Position numbers and translations under genes: made by a program. From NCBI GenBank assembly GCA_008364785.1, contig VTTJ01000009.1, positions 1 to 64,000 on the forward strand: a stretch of DNA of 64,000 bases, read 5' to 3'. This document shows, one piece after another, positions 1 to 8,114 of this stretch; position 1 is the first letter of the stretch; each line of letters begins with the position of its first letter. A model generated the notes under the pieces. The model saw nothing but the letters and a program-made list of their open reading frames with translations. It ran no database searches and was not told the origin of the DNA. This DNA comes from Bacillus sp. BGMRC 2118 (GTDB taxonomy: Bacteria > Bacillota > Bacilli > Bacillales > SA4).

Positions 1-413
1 GATATAATCATCTTCGACCTAAACTTCCGAAAATAAACATGTCTACCATTTTTAAGAACTACACTGGCACCAAGTATTTCAATCACCTCATTATTAGGAC
101 CATGATAGAAGGCGGTCTTCCACCCATTTGGCAGATGAATTGGCCCTTCGGTTGGTTGCAGCCCTTGTGCCTTGAGGTTTTTGAATGATTGTTCGAAGTT
201 ATCCACTACCCATGCGAGGTGAATAGTGCCTTCTACTGGTGTTATATCTTTTGCTTGTATTAATTCAATTTTTATTTGATCTTCGCTGTGTAAGAAGCTG
301 ATTTCCTCTTCATCTAATGTAAACCGTTTTTCTACATTGAAACCAAACAGGCTGTAGAACTTTTCCGATTGTCCCAGATTGTTTACATATATGCCGATAT
401 GGTGAGCTCTCAT
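1..413 (-). CDS. VOC (glyoxalase/bleomycin-resistance) family protein, 3' end cut by window edge
   Basis: The minus frame opens at ATG 413 and stays open to base 1, giving about 137 residues, near the usual size of a single VOC protein. The start reads MRAHHIGIYVNNLGQSEKFY, with the N-terminal metal-type His of VOC folds; IELI and EVIEIL are the later beta strands that normally supply Glu ligands. The ATG overlaps the TGA of the upstream QueA-like gene (ATGA), so translation is probably coupled. Substrate is not predictable. The very end may lie outside the window. Confidence 0.8.
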   Translation of the reverse strand, partial: MRAHHIGIYVNNLGQSEKFYSLFGFNVEKRFTLDEEEISFLHSEDQIKIELIQAKDITPVEGTIHLAWVVDNFEQSFKNLKAQGLQPTEGPIHLPNGWKTAFYHGPNNEVIEILGASVVLKNGRHVYFRKFRSKMII

Positions 414-1447
414 AATTCATGCTCCATTGTTATAATCAGGTTCATATCGCCGAATTCATGCCATAAATATTCCTTTTGAATAGCATCTTGATAGGCAGAC
501 ATCAATTTTTCTTTCTCAATCAGTGTACTTAGAAGATCCAAGTGACTTGCTTCCGGCTCGTGCATTCCTGTTACTAGACCATCGACACATTTTAATGGTG
601 TACCTTCTTTAATGTACAATGTTGTTATTCCTTCACCTGACTCGACAAAGCCCTGTTGGTCAGCAACCGTTTCAAGGGTTCGAACAACAGTTGTACCTAC
701 CGCAATGACTCTGTTTCCACTTTTCTTCGCATCATTAATGATGTTAGCTGTCTCTTCTGGGATGACATAGCTTTCAGGATGATGACTTGGCACTGGCCAG
801 TGATCATTGCCATAGTAACTTAATCCTGCGTGCAGCTGTAGAAATACAACTGACACACCTTTTCTTCTTAATTGATGAATCAACTTCCACGTAAAGGCTC
901 GACCCGCAGACGGCATCTCAACAGAACCCGGTACGGAAGCGTACACTGTTTGATAGGCTTCAAGCGGCCATGGCTTATCTATATACTCATATCGAATCGG
1001 TTCCCCATAACGATAGAACATTTCGTATAACTTCTGGCCAGAAGTACTAAATCTTATTTTCACAAGAGGTAATTCGCTTCCTTCACCTTCAATTCTTGCT
1101 GTTATTCCATCGGTAAACTCTATTTGGTCGTCACTTGCATATAGGCCTCCAACTATTAAAACTTCCCAACTGTCATCTGTTACTCTTCTTGATAAACGAA
1201 TTTCAATATCACGTTTTCCCTGTTTTCCTTTTAAAACAGAAGGAATGGTACGACTGTTGTTAAGAACTAGAACATCCCCTGCTTTTAAAAACGATCCTAG
1301 ATCATGAAACTTTTGATGAGATGTCTTGCCACTTGTGCGGTCTAGCACCATTAATTTCACATCATCACGTGATCGGCCTGATATCTCTATTGGATGGTTT
1401 GCGTTTAAGTTATCTGGTACATAGAACAAGTTTTTTGCTAGTGCCAT
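410..1447 (-). CDS. QueA-like S-adenosylmethionine:tRNA ribosyltransferase-isomerase paralogue
   Basis: A 345-residue QueA-family protein. The family enzyme transfers and isomerises the ribose of SAM onto 7-aminomethyl-7-deazaguanine in tRNA (queuosine pathway). Visible family blocks are GDVLVLNNSRTIPSVLKGK (about residues 56-74), the YQTVYA/PGSVEMPSAGRAFTWKL segment (about 165-190), LHAGLSYYG and GTTVVRTLE. Several differ from canonical QueA: GRAFT where GLHFT is usual, and PSHHPESYVI where the HSE motif sits. It is therefore more likely a divergent paralogue than the housekeeping queA. It is the middle gene of a tightly packed operon: its ATG overlaps the SDR stop (TAATG) and its TGA overlaps the VOC start. 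Confidence 0.8.
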   Translation of the reverse strand: MALAKNLFYVPDNLNANHPIEISGRSRDDVKLMVLDRTSGKTSHQKFHDLGSFLKAGDVLVLNNSRTIPSVLKGKQGKRDIEIRLSRRVTDDSWEVLIVGGLYASDDQIEFTDGITARIEGEGSELPLVKIRFSTSGQKLYEMFYRYGEPIRYEYIDKPWPLEAYQTVYASVPGSVEMPSAGRAFTWKLIHQLRRKGVSVVFLQLHAGLSYYGNDHWPVPSHHPESYVIPEETANIINDAKKSGNRVIAVGTTVVRTLETVADQQGFVESGEGITTLYIKEGTPLKCVDGLVTGMHEPEASHLDLLSTLIEKEKLMSAYQDAIQKEYLWHEFGDMNLIITMEHEL

Positions 1448-2172
1448 TACTGTTCACCTCTCTCAAACTGCTGTGCTTGAAATCGTTCGCCATTGATTTC
1501 TTTTGCCTCATCAGATGCTAAATATAGAAACACATCCACTACATCCTCTGGGTTTGATAGGCCATAGTCACAGTCTGGAACTGCTATTGAATGCATCTCT
1601 GTATTCATTTCTCCGGGGTCTACCATATTCATCCGTACGTTGGTTTCTTGTAGTTCATCAGCCCAAGTTTGTGTTAACCCTTCCACGGCAAACTTCGATA
1701 TACCATATACTCCCCATTCAGCAAAACCGGTTCTCCCAGTCTCTGATGTCACGTTAATGACGGATCCATTATTGCGCGTTATCATTCCTGGTAATACCCG
1801 CTTCGTTACTAAAAACGGATTCATAACATTAACTCGCAACACTTCTGCAAACTCTGTATTCGGAAAATCCAACAATAGCGTCGGACCAGGTCCAAAAATT
1901 GAGGCATTATTAATTAATACATCAATTCTTCCAAAGACACTTTCCACTACAGATACAAAACGATCAACATCTTGTTCATTTGAAGCATCTGCTGTTACGG
2001 CAATTACCTCTGTTCCCATCTTTTCTAGCTCATCCTTTACCTCAACTAATTTGTCCTCACTTCTGGCACATATAGCTAAACGATAGCCATCGCGAGCAAA
2101 TGCAATGGCCAGAGCCTTTCCTAAACCTTTTGTCGCTCCCGTAATCATGACAACCTTTTTATCATTTTTCAT
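1447..2172 (-). CDS. SDR family NAD(P)-dependent oxidoreductase
   Basis: A classical short-chain dehydrogenase of about 241 residues. It has the TGATKGLG dinucleotide-binding motif near the N terminus, NNAS in the middle, a catalytic Ser in NVTSETG and the Tyr-Lys pair in YGISKFAVEG. A TTG six bases upstream (2178) is also in frame. ATG 2172 was chosen because it is a standard start behind GGAG, but the spacing suits either. It is the first gene of the three-gene operon with the QueA-like and VOC genes. Substrate unknown. Confidence 0.85.
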   Translation of the reverse strand: MKNDKKVVMITGATKGLGKALAIAFARDGYRLAICARSEDKLVEVKDELEKMGTEVIAVTADASNEQDVDRFVSVVESVFGRIDVLINNASIFGPGPTLLLDFPNTEFAEVLRVNVMNPFLVTKRVLPGMITRNNGSVINVTSETGRTGFAEWGVYGISKFAVEGLTQTWADELQETNVRMNMVDPGEMNTEMHSIAVPDCDYGLSNPEDVVDVFLYLASDEAKEINGERFQAQQFERGEQ

Positions 2173-2333
2173 ATCCAAATCTCTCCTTCACTACCATTTG
2201 TTGCTTTTAGTATAAGAAAATAAAGAGCATTTCAAATCGGAATACAGCATGAACTTTCTTTCCTTTCATAGACTGATAGTGTCTACATCTTAAGTCTTAG
2301 TTGAAAACAAAAGAAAAATCGACAAAATTCGGG

Positions 2334-2348
2334 TGGTGCCTGGCACCA
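2334..2348. repeat. Perfect palindrome TGGTGCC-T-GGCACCA
   Basis: Fifteen bases with 7-bp perfect arms around one base, lying in the divergent gap between the SDR operon and the sigma-factor gene. It has no T-tract, so it is not an intrinsic terminator. It could be a dispersed palindromic repeat or an operator; only one copy was noticed here. Confidence 0.6.
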
Positions 2349-2467
2349 ATTCGTTATTTATTGGATAATATAGGATAATAAAGGTTAATAAAAAAAGTAT
2401 TTACCCCGTATCTTTTTGGTGTTGTTAATCGTTTAGAGGGTAGAGACGTGCTGAAGGAGTGAGAATT

Positions 2468-3178
2468 GTGCTGAGTAATGCGGAGTCAACGGAGAGTAAT
2501 GAGCAGAAATCACAGCATTTGGATGAGCGAATGACGGAATTGTATCCGAAGCTGCAAAAGTATTGCCAATTTCTAACCCAGAGTAAGTGGGATGGAGAGG
2601 ATTTGGTGCAGGAGTCCTTATTAAAAGCTTGGGTTCATTATCGTAATGCCCCTGAGGTGAGTCATTCTTTAGTTAATAAGATGGCGTATAACCATTGGAT
2701 TGACACTGTAAGGAAACGTCAAAAGGAAACGCTGTTGTCTGATATCAATTCTGAACTGACTACAGATGACTCCGATCAGGCAGAGATGCGTCTTGATCTT
2801 CTTTCAACACTTTTAACAGAATTAACACCGAAACAGACTGTTGTTTTAACTTTGAAGGAGGCATTTCTCTTTCAGAACCATGAGATAGCTGAGATTCTGG
2901 ACTCTACGGAGACTTCTGTTAAAAGTATCTTGCATCGAGCAAAGCAACGATTAAAAAATGAAAAGACTGTCCATCTACTTCCTATATGGGACGAAGAGGA
3001 ACAAGTGCAACTGAGAAATATCCTAAATCAGTCGTTGCTCACTCAAGATCCAACTATTCTCATTCAAGCAATTCCATTATTGCGCTCATTACAGTCTGAA
3101 ACAAAGACACCGACCTGCATTTTACAAAAATCACGACGATCTCAGTCTCCTTCAAGCACTGTCTACATGGCGGCGTAA
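2468..3178 (+). CDS. RNA polymerase sigma factor, sigma-70/ECF-like
   Basis: Region 2 is seen in LYPKLQKYCQFLTQSKWDGE followed by DLVQESLLKAW (core binding and -10 recognition). Region 4 is seen in LTPKQTVVLTLKEAFLFQNH followed by EIAEILDSTETSVKSILHRA (helix-turn-helix). About 65 residues follow region 4, ending in a Ser/Arg-rich tail, longer than a minimal ECF factor. GTG 2468 was chosen because AGGAG (2455-2459) lies 8 bases before it; the earlier in-frame GTG 2459 overlaps that site. No anti-sigma gene is adjacent. clpP starts 19 bases downstream, so the two are probably co-transcribed. Confidence 0.85.
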   Translation: MLSNAESTESNEQKSQHLDERMTELYPKLQKYCQFLTQSKWDGEDLVQESLLKAWVHYRNAPEVSHSLVNKMAYNHWIDTVRKRQKETLLSDINSELTTDDSDQAEMRLDLLSTLLTELTPKQTVVLTLKEAFLFQNHEIAEILDSTETSVKSILHRAKQRLKNEKTVHLLPIWDEEEQVQLRNILNQSLLTQDPTILIQAIPLLRSLQSETKTPTCILQKSRRSQSPSSTVYMAA

Positions 3179-3197
3179 GCCAAGGAGGTACTAATAA

Positions 3198-3782
3198 ATG
3201 AATACCATTCCATATGTAATTGAACAATCCAGTCGTGGTGAACGATCTTATGATATTTACTCTAGACTTCTGAAGGATCGTATCATCATGATTAGTGATG
3301 AAATTAATGATGCTGTCGCGAACAGTGTTGTTGCCCAATTATTATTTTTAGCAGCAGATGATCCTGATAAAGACATCTCTCTCTATATTAACTCACCAGG
3401 TGGTTCAACGACTGCAGGCTTTGCCATTTTTGATACCATGCAGTACATTAAACCAGATGTCAGAACGATTTGCACAGGAATGGCTGCCTCATTTGGGGCA
3501 ATGCTTCTTCTTGCTGGAACAAAAGGTAAGCGACTTGCCCTTCCTAATAGTGAAATTATGATTCATCAGCCATTAGGAGGTGCACGTGGGCAAGCAACAG
3601 AGATTGAAATTTCCGCCAGACGTATTTTGAAACTCCGTGAGCATATTAATGAAATCATCGCAGACCGTACAGGTCAACCCGTTGATAAAGTAGCAGCCGA
3701 TACGGACCGTGATTATTTTATGAGTGCCATGGAGGCTAAAGAATATGGAATTATTGATGAAGTGATTAAGCCGAATAAATAA
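3198..3782 (+). CDS. clpP: ATP-dependent Clp protease proteolytic subunit (ClpP paralogue)
   Basis: The 194-residue protein has the full ClpP length and catalytic triad: Ser98 in GMAASFGAM, His123 in IMIHQPLGG and Asp172 in TDRDYF. The IGF-type N-terminal region, [20 protein letters not shown], is normal. The active-site surround ([14 protein letters not shown]) differs from the usual housekeeping ASMGAFLL form, which suggests a second ClpP type; this is inference from memory. The ribosome site AAGGAGG lies just upstream. It is downstream of, and probably co-transcribed with, the sigma-factor gene. Confidence 0.95.
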   Translation: MNTIPYVIEQSSRGERSYDIYSRLLKDRIIMISDEINDAVANSVVAQLLFLAADDPDKDISLYINSPGGSTTAGFAIFDTMQYIKPDVRTICTGMAASFGAMLLLAGTKGKRLALPNSEIMIHQPLGGARGQATEIEISARRILKLREHINEIIADRTGQPVDKVAADTDRDYFMSAMEAKEYGIIDEVIKPNK

Positions 3783-3827
3783 CAATGATAATTAGTCGTC
3801 CAGCTATAGCAAGTAATTAATTAAAAC

Positions 3828-3920
3828 AGCTCAGAGATGAAGATATGCTCCCCTAAGACAGGTTGAAAATATAAACCTTTACACTTCAAGGGTAGCATAT
3901 CGCCTATTCTCTGAGCTTTT
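3828..3920 (+). terminator. Long nested hairpin with T-tail downstream of clpP
   Basis: AGCTCAGAGA (3828-3837) pairs with TCTCTGAGCT (3908-3917), and GATATGCT (3842-3849) pairs with AGCATATC (3894-3901). A small inner AGGTT/AACCT hairpin lies between them. CTTTTCTTT follows. It can act as the clpP terminator, but it is far longer than needed and may be a structured RNA or a decayed repeat. Confidence 0.55.
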
Positions 3921-3938
3921 CTTTCGTATTACTTGTTT

Positions 3939-4451
3939 CTATCTGAAGATCCGTTTAATCATTCTAATTTGACCTCTGTGATTTATTTCGTCTTCAAATA
4001 CATGGAACCAAAGGTAATAATTGTTATAGGGAACACCATTCAACCATTTTCTCTCCTCAAATAACCACTCATCTTTTTTCCCTTTAAGTTGTGTTAGAGT
4101 CTTCTCTCTGACTTTCGATAATTCATTAATATAATACTGTACACTCTTCTTGTCTATTGTTTTTCTGGCATCTTCACCAAGTTCTAGTGCTGATTTCCAT
4201 TGTTTTAGCTCCAACTCATTAATATCACGGTTTTCAAACGATATAATCTGATGGACAAATTCTATGGAAGCAATATGAAGCAAAAGAGCACCAATTGAAT
4301 TAGAACCTGAATCTACTAAATAATCCAATTCTCCTTCCGTTAAATCCTTTACATCTTCTAATGTAACGGCTCTCGTATGTTGTATCATCGAGACAAGCTC
4401 ACCTATCTTCGGTGAGTAGTCCCCATTGTTATGAATCCGATAGTCTATCAT
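3939..4451 (-). CDS. DinB-family (DUF664-like) protein
   Basis: About 170 residues from ATG 4451, chosen because AGGGAGG lies just before it; the frame continues upstream with no ribosome site. The C-terminal EDEINHRGQIRMIKRI and the internal LLLHIASIEFVHQ carry the histidines typical of the DinB metal-binding four-helix bundle. Many members are bacillithiol- or stress-linked enzymes, but no substrate can be assigned. It stands alone after a 138-base gap from the P-loop gene and converges on clpP. Confidence 0.8.
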   Translation of the reverse strand: MIDYRIHNNGDYSPKIGELVSMIQHTRAVTLEDVKDLTEGELDYLVDSGSNSIGALLLHIASIEFVHQIISFENRDINELELKQWKSALELGEDARKTIDKKSVQYYINELSKVREKTLTQLKGKKDEWLFEERKWLNGVPYNNYYLWFHVFEDEINHRGQIRMIKRIFR

Positions 4452-4589
4452 TTCATTCCCTCCCATCAGCGCTACCTTAAGGTTATCAGTTGATGGAAAT
4501 AATGAAAGACTGATATTTTCAAATGTTACAATAAAAGTAGATACAATAAAGGCAGCCCTCATGTTTGGCTGCCTTATCCTTCACTGTCT

Positions 4590-5150
4590 TTATAATTGAA
4601 AATTGTCTTTAACCAGTTGTGCTACTTCTTTAGCACTCAAACTTGTGTTGTTGATTTTCATATAGTTTTCTCTCTTGATCTCACCTTCTAAGGAGTTCAG
4701 GCGGTATTTATCCATTGATTTAAGTAAATCTTGTTCCGACCAATCAAGATTACGTTTTGTTGGTTTATGCTCTAATCGATGAGGTGTTTTATTTCTTTCT
4801 AGTCTCTCATCCACATCTGCCTCTAACTCAACAAAATAGACAGTTGCTCCGTTTTCTTCAAAGAGATTACACACCTTCTCCACATAGTCCCAATCCCCTT
4901 GGTGATTAAACGCCCAAACAAATGTAAAGATCATGCCGTACATTTCACTCTTTGCAGCAGCTTCAAATATCTCTTGTCGAAATAAATTCACAAGACGTTT
5001 TCCCTCTTTTGTTCCATAATCAAAAAATGGTGTAACTAGATCAATTGTCATATGGTTATGAAACAGCTTCAAATCTGTCATTCTCTCTAACTCATGACCA
5101 ACTGTCATTTTCCCCACAGCCTGTGGACCAAATAGTAGTACAAATTTCAT
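4590..5150 (-). CDS. P-loop NTPase, kinase-like (AAA/shikimate-kinase-like)
   Basis: The 186-residue protein opens MKFVLLFGPQAVGKMTVG, a Walker A loop directly at the N terminus as in small nucleotide and shikimate-type kinases. RLEHKPTKRNLDWSEQDL in the C-terminal half looks like a lid region. Ribosome site GGAGG lies before the ATG. It is 19 bases downstream of the acidic protein gene (5170-5583), so they probably form an operon. The phosphoryl acceptor is unknown. Confidence 0.75.
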   Translation of the reverse strand: MKFVLLFGPQAVGKMTVGHELERMTDLKLFHNHMTIDLVTPFFDYGTKEGKRLVNLFRQEIFEAAAKSEMYGMIFTFVWAFNHQGDWDYVEKVCNLFEENGATVYFVELEADVDERLERNKTPHRLEHKPTKRNLDWSEQDLLKSMDKYRLNSLEGEIKRENYMKINNTSLSAKEVAQLVKDNFQL

Positions 5151-5169
5151 TGCAATATCCTCCGTGTTT

Positions 5170-5583
5170 CTATATCTTTTCCTGATAAATCTTTAATTGT
5201 AACGGTTTGTATTTCATAGTGGTTGTAAATTCTTCGAGTCCTTCAATATAAGTAAAATAATCCTCAATGCCCTCTTCTGTTTCAAAATACCATTCTGTTG
5301 CTTGTAAGTTTTGGAGTTCCTCGGATGGTTCGAATGTAAATTCACAATGCAATTGCTCCATATGCGAGAACTCTTCTCCTTCATAAACTGTAAATTGTCT
5401 TACAAACTCAAGATAGTAAAGCGTATCTTCCTGCAATCCACACTGAAAAAGCACCTCAACATCATCTTCATCTTCAATTGGCATTAGAGCAAATTTCTTA
5501 AACTCGTCCCATACATGTTTCACATCGTTTGTATTTTTCACATGCTGTTTCAAGTAATTATTTGCTGTATCTACTGTTAGCAA
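5170..5583 (-). CDS. Small acidic protein of unknown function
   Basis: A 137-residue soluble protein, not recognised. It is very acidic and aromatic (for example EDEDDVEVLFQCGLQEDTLYYL and EEFSHMEQLHCEF) and has no signal peptide or membrane segment. Its start is followed upstream by a weak purine stretch and then by a MITE at 5625. It probably leads an operon with the P-loop protein. The codon pattern and length support a real gene. Confidence 0.65.
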   Translation of the reverse strand: MLTVDTANNYLKQHVKNTNDVKHVWDEFKKFALMPIEDEDDVEVLFQCGLQEDTLYYLEFVRQFTVYEGEEFSHMEQLHCEFTFEPSEELQNLQATEWYFETEEGIEDYFTYIEGLEEFTTTMKYKPLQLKIYQEKI

Positions 5584-5624
5584 TCGTTCTCTTCCCTTCC
5601 ATAATTTATGTATTCTTTTATATT

Positions 5625-5810
5625 GGCTGTTTTCGCAAGAGATAGTTGCTTTCTCGTAAAAATCCGAAAAGCTGGATTTTTACCTTAGTATCTAATTATT
5701 ACTATACATAAAGAGAGTTGCTCTTTTCAAAATCAACTCAATTTGCCTCTAAAAATGGTTGTACACCCAAAATAATTGTAGAAATAGCAACAAAGTTTCA
5801 GAAAAGAGCC
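5625..5810. repeat. MITE copy A (186 bp) with exact 8-bp target duplication
   Basis: It begins GGCTGTTTTC and ends GAAAAGAGCC, so the termini are inverted repeats (9/10). It is flanked by TTTATATT at 5617-5624 and again at 5811-5818. Inside is a perfect hairpin GTAAAAATCC/GGATTTTTAC. The right duplication contains the citR stop codon (TTA at 5812-5814 on the plus strand). Its orientation is opposite to copies B, D, E, F and G. Confidence 0.85.
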
Positions 5811-5811
5811 T

Positions 5812-6690
5812 TTATATTCTAAAATTAGATAAATACCTTAAAAACTCCTGCTGGTTTGTATGCTCATACTTCATAATCGCGTATGAATTGGCATCCGGCA
5901 ATGTTAAGTGGTGACAAGGGACTTCTACTATTCTTCCTTCTAACAATTCTCTACGTACCGTTGAACTCGGTAAAAAGGAAACACCTAGTCCTTCTGCAAT
6001 AAATCGCTTCGTAATATGAGTTTGTGACACTTTCATCATTTTTACACCCGGATACTTCGTCTTAATTACACGACTAAGTGAATCCCAATAGGCAGGATGG
6101 TTATGCGTAAAGATATATGAAGAAGTCAAGATTTCCTCCTCATCATATGGAGGCGCCGTTTCTTCATCTCTCCCATCATGTGGTGCTACAAAAATGACAC
6201 GGTCTTGATACAGCAGCTCGGAGATGAGCTGTTCATGATTACTTGGCAAGCACGATAGCCCAATATCAACTTCCTCGTTCAGTACCGCTGACTCAATATC
6301 TACTGACTCAATAATTTTTAATGAGAGTTCCACCTCAGGATGCTGATTTTTATAAGTTTTTAAGATGTATGGCAAAATCGTGTCTGCAATAAGTGGTGAA
6401 ATAGCAATTGAAAATTTAGTAGAGTAGCCTTGTGTGTAAGCATTTAATTCTTCTAATCCTTGTTCATAGGCGTTTATTACCCGCTTAGCATGAATCAGAA
6501 ACTTTCTTCCTTCTTCGGTTAATTTTATTCTCTTCCCTTCCCTTAGAAAAAGGTCAACTCCCAGCTCTTTTTCCAACAATTTAATATGAACAGTTACAGA
6601 CGGCTGTGATATATACAAAGCTTCCGCTGTTTTACGAAAATTCCCTACTTCAGCAGCTGTAATAAAGGTTGTTAACCAATTAAATTCCAT
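5812..6690 (-). CDS. citR: LysR-family regulator, CitR-like
   Basis: The 292-residue protein has the LysR N-terminal winged HTH (FRKTAEALYISQPSVTVHIK, about residues 19-38) and a two-lobed effector domain. It lies divergently next to a citA-type citrate synthase, the arrangement of B. subtilis citR-citA, where CitR represses citA. Length matches (about 291 residues in B. subtilis, from memory). Its stop codon lies inside the 8-bp target duplication of MITE copy A, so the gene was not broken by that insertion. Confidence 0.85.
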   Translation of the reverse strand: MEFNWLTTFITAAEVGNFRKTAEALYISQPSVTVHIKLLEKELGVDLFLREGKRIKLTEEGRKFLIHAKRVINAYEQGLEELNAYTQGYSTKFSIAISPLIADTILPYILKTYKNQHPEVELSLKIIESVDIESAVLNEEVDIGLSCLPSNHEQLISELLYQDRVIFVAPHDGRDEETAPPYDEEEILTSSYIFTHNHPAYWDSLSRVIKTKYPGVKMMKVSQTHITKRFIAEGLGVSFLPSSTVRRELLEGRIVEVPCHHLTLPDANSYAIMKYEHTNQQEFLRYLSNFRI

Positions 6691-6700
6691 ATTCTCACCC

Positions 6701-6750
6701 TAATTAATTTTATTAATTGGTTTATTTAAAATAATTTAATTTTATTAATT
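6701..6750. promoter_or_regulatory. Duplicated AT-rich operator between citR and citA
   Basis: AATTTTATTAATT occurs at 6706-6718 and again at 6738-6750, exactly 32 bp apart (about three helical turns). Each contains the dyad TTAAT-TTT-ATTAA, fitting LysR-type T-N11-A sites. It sits in the 107-bp divergent promoter region, so CitR is the likely ligand. TATGAT at about 6764 could be the citA -10 box. Confidence 0.6.
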
Positions 6751-6797
6751 ATAATTATTGTATATGATAATGACAAATAGTGGAAGGGGAGAAGAGT

Positions 6798-7898
6798 ATG
6801 TTACAACCTGGATTAAAAGGAGTCATTGCAACCGAAACATTGATTAGTCACATAGACGGAGAAAAAGGACGGTTGATTTACCGTGGCTATGATGTAAATG
6901 AACTAACTGAGCACTACTCATTTGAAGAGGTCGCTTACTTATTATGGTATGAGAGATTTCCTTCAGATACTGAATTAACTGCTTTTAAAGAAGAATTAAA
7001 GAAGCACCGCAATATATCACAATATGTAAAAAAAATCATCGACTGTCTGCCAGATGATATGGATATGATGAGTGTACTACGAACGGTTATTTCATCTGTT
7101 GGCACGGCCACCTACGATTGGAAGCCTACTATCACACAATCTATTAAACTCACTGCTATGATTCCGACGATTATTGCCTATAGAAAACATTCGGTTCACC
7201 AAACGGAATTTATTGAACCCAGTCTAAAGTTAGGTCATGTTGAAAATTATTTATTTATGTTAAATGGCAGCCTGCCTACCAGTGCTCAAATAAATGCCCT
7301 ATCAACATATATGATTCTTACGATGGAACACGGCATGAATGCTTCAACCTTTTCAGCAAGAGTAACAGCATCTACAGAATCAGATATCATTTCTGCCATT
7401 ACCTCTGCAATTGGAACGATGAAAGGGCCTCTACATGGTGGTGCACCTTCTGAGGTTATTCAGTTTTTAGATGAGATATCCTGTATATCAAATGCCGAAA
7501 AGGTGATCAGGCAAAAACTGACGAACCGAGAGAAATTAATGGGCTTTGGACATCGGGTATATAGAACTCATGATCCTCGTGCCGTCTCACTAAAGAATAC
7601 CCTCCTTAAGCAAGTAGGTGAAGATGAATGGCTTGACTTGGCTCTACATGTAGAAACAACAGCTATAGCGTTGTTAGAAGAGTTTAAACCGGGCCGCTCC
7701 CTCTACACAAACGTTGAATTTTATGCAGCTGCCATTATGAAGGCAATTAATATGGAGGCTTCACTATTCACTCCAACCTTCACAGCCAGCAGAATCATTG
7801 GCTGGACAGCACATGTACTGGAGCAAGCCCAAAACAATACGATATTCAGACCCCAATCTAAATATATTGGAAAAATAAATGAAGAGATAACAAACTAA
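6798..7898 (+). CDS. citA: Citrate synthase (CitA type)
   Basis: The 366-residue protein condenses oxaloacetate and acetyl-CoA. Catalytic motifs are visible: MEHGMNASTFSARV (first active-site His), GPLHGGAP (second His), GFGHRVY (substrate-binding His/Arg), RSLYTNVEF and a late Arg region. The start is ATG 6798 behind AAGGGGAG with 6-base spacing; an earlier GTG (6780) overlaps that site. The divergent citR neighbour identifies it as the minor, regulated CitA enzyme and not the main TCA enzyme CitZ; this is inference from synteny. Confidence 0.92.
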   Translation: MLQPGLKGVIATETLISHIDGEKGRLIYRGYDVNELTEHYSFEEVAYLLWYERFPSDTELTAFKEELKKHRNISQYVKKIIDCLPDDMDMMSVLRTVISSVGTATYDWKPTITQSIKLTAMIPTIIAYRKHSVHQTEFIEPSLKLGHVENYLFMLNGSLPTSAQINALSTYMILTMEHGMNASTFSARVTASTESDIISAITSAIGTMKGPLHGGAPSEVIQFLDEISCISNAEKVIRQKLTNREKLMGFGHRVYRTHDPRAVSLKNTLLKQVGEDEWLDLALHVETTAIALLEEFKPGRSLYTNVEFYAAAIMKAINMEASLFTPTFTASRIIGWTAHVLEQAQNNTIFRPQSKYIGKINEEITN

Positions 7899-7909
7899 TT
7901 TAGGAAAAG

Positions 7910-8086
7910 AGAAGTTACGATACTGTCGTTTTAGATTTTAGAAGTGCAAGGATCTAGTCCCCCAGATTGATTGAAAACGTTCACTTTCGAGGCAAGAAAC
8001 TTTGTAAGGAGTGAAGTTACCATAGACGGAAATGGTACATGAGCAAGGTGAGTAACAAAGAAATCCGGTATTTGCTGGCAGTCCTA
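7910..8086. other. Structured non-coding stretch after citA
   Basis: No open frame. It contains nested complementary segments: CTTTGT near 8004 with ACAAAG near 8057, and ACCAT with ATGGT around 8028-8044. A cre-like 15-mer, TTGAAAACGTTCACT, lies at 7971-7985. It may be a structured RNA, a long 3' UTR or a decayed repeat; I do not recognise it as a named RNA family. Confidence 0.35.
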
Positions 8087-8114
8087 AGAGACAGTTACAC
8101 TACTGTCTCTTTTA
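8087..8114 (+). terminator. Rho-independent terminator of citA
   Basis: AGAGACAGT (8087-8095), 6-base loop, ACTGTCTCT (8102-8110), then TTTT. The T-tract overlaps the stop codon of the convergent SMR gene. Confidence 0.8.

Noticed and set aside
1640..2086. 148-residue plus-strand frame opposite the SDR gene
   Set aside because: Antisense shadow of a well-supported dehydrogenase.
7971..7985. cre-like catabolite site TTGAAAACGTTCACT as a control element of citA
   Set aside because: It matches the consensus, but it lies after the citA stop and has no promoter next to it.
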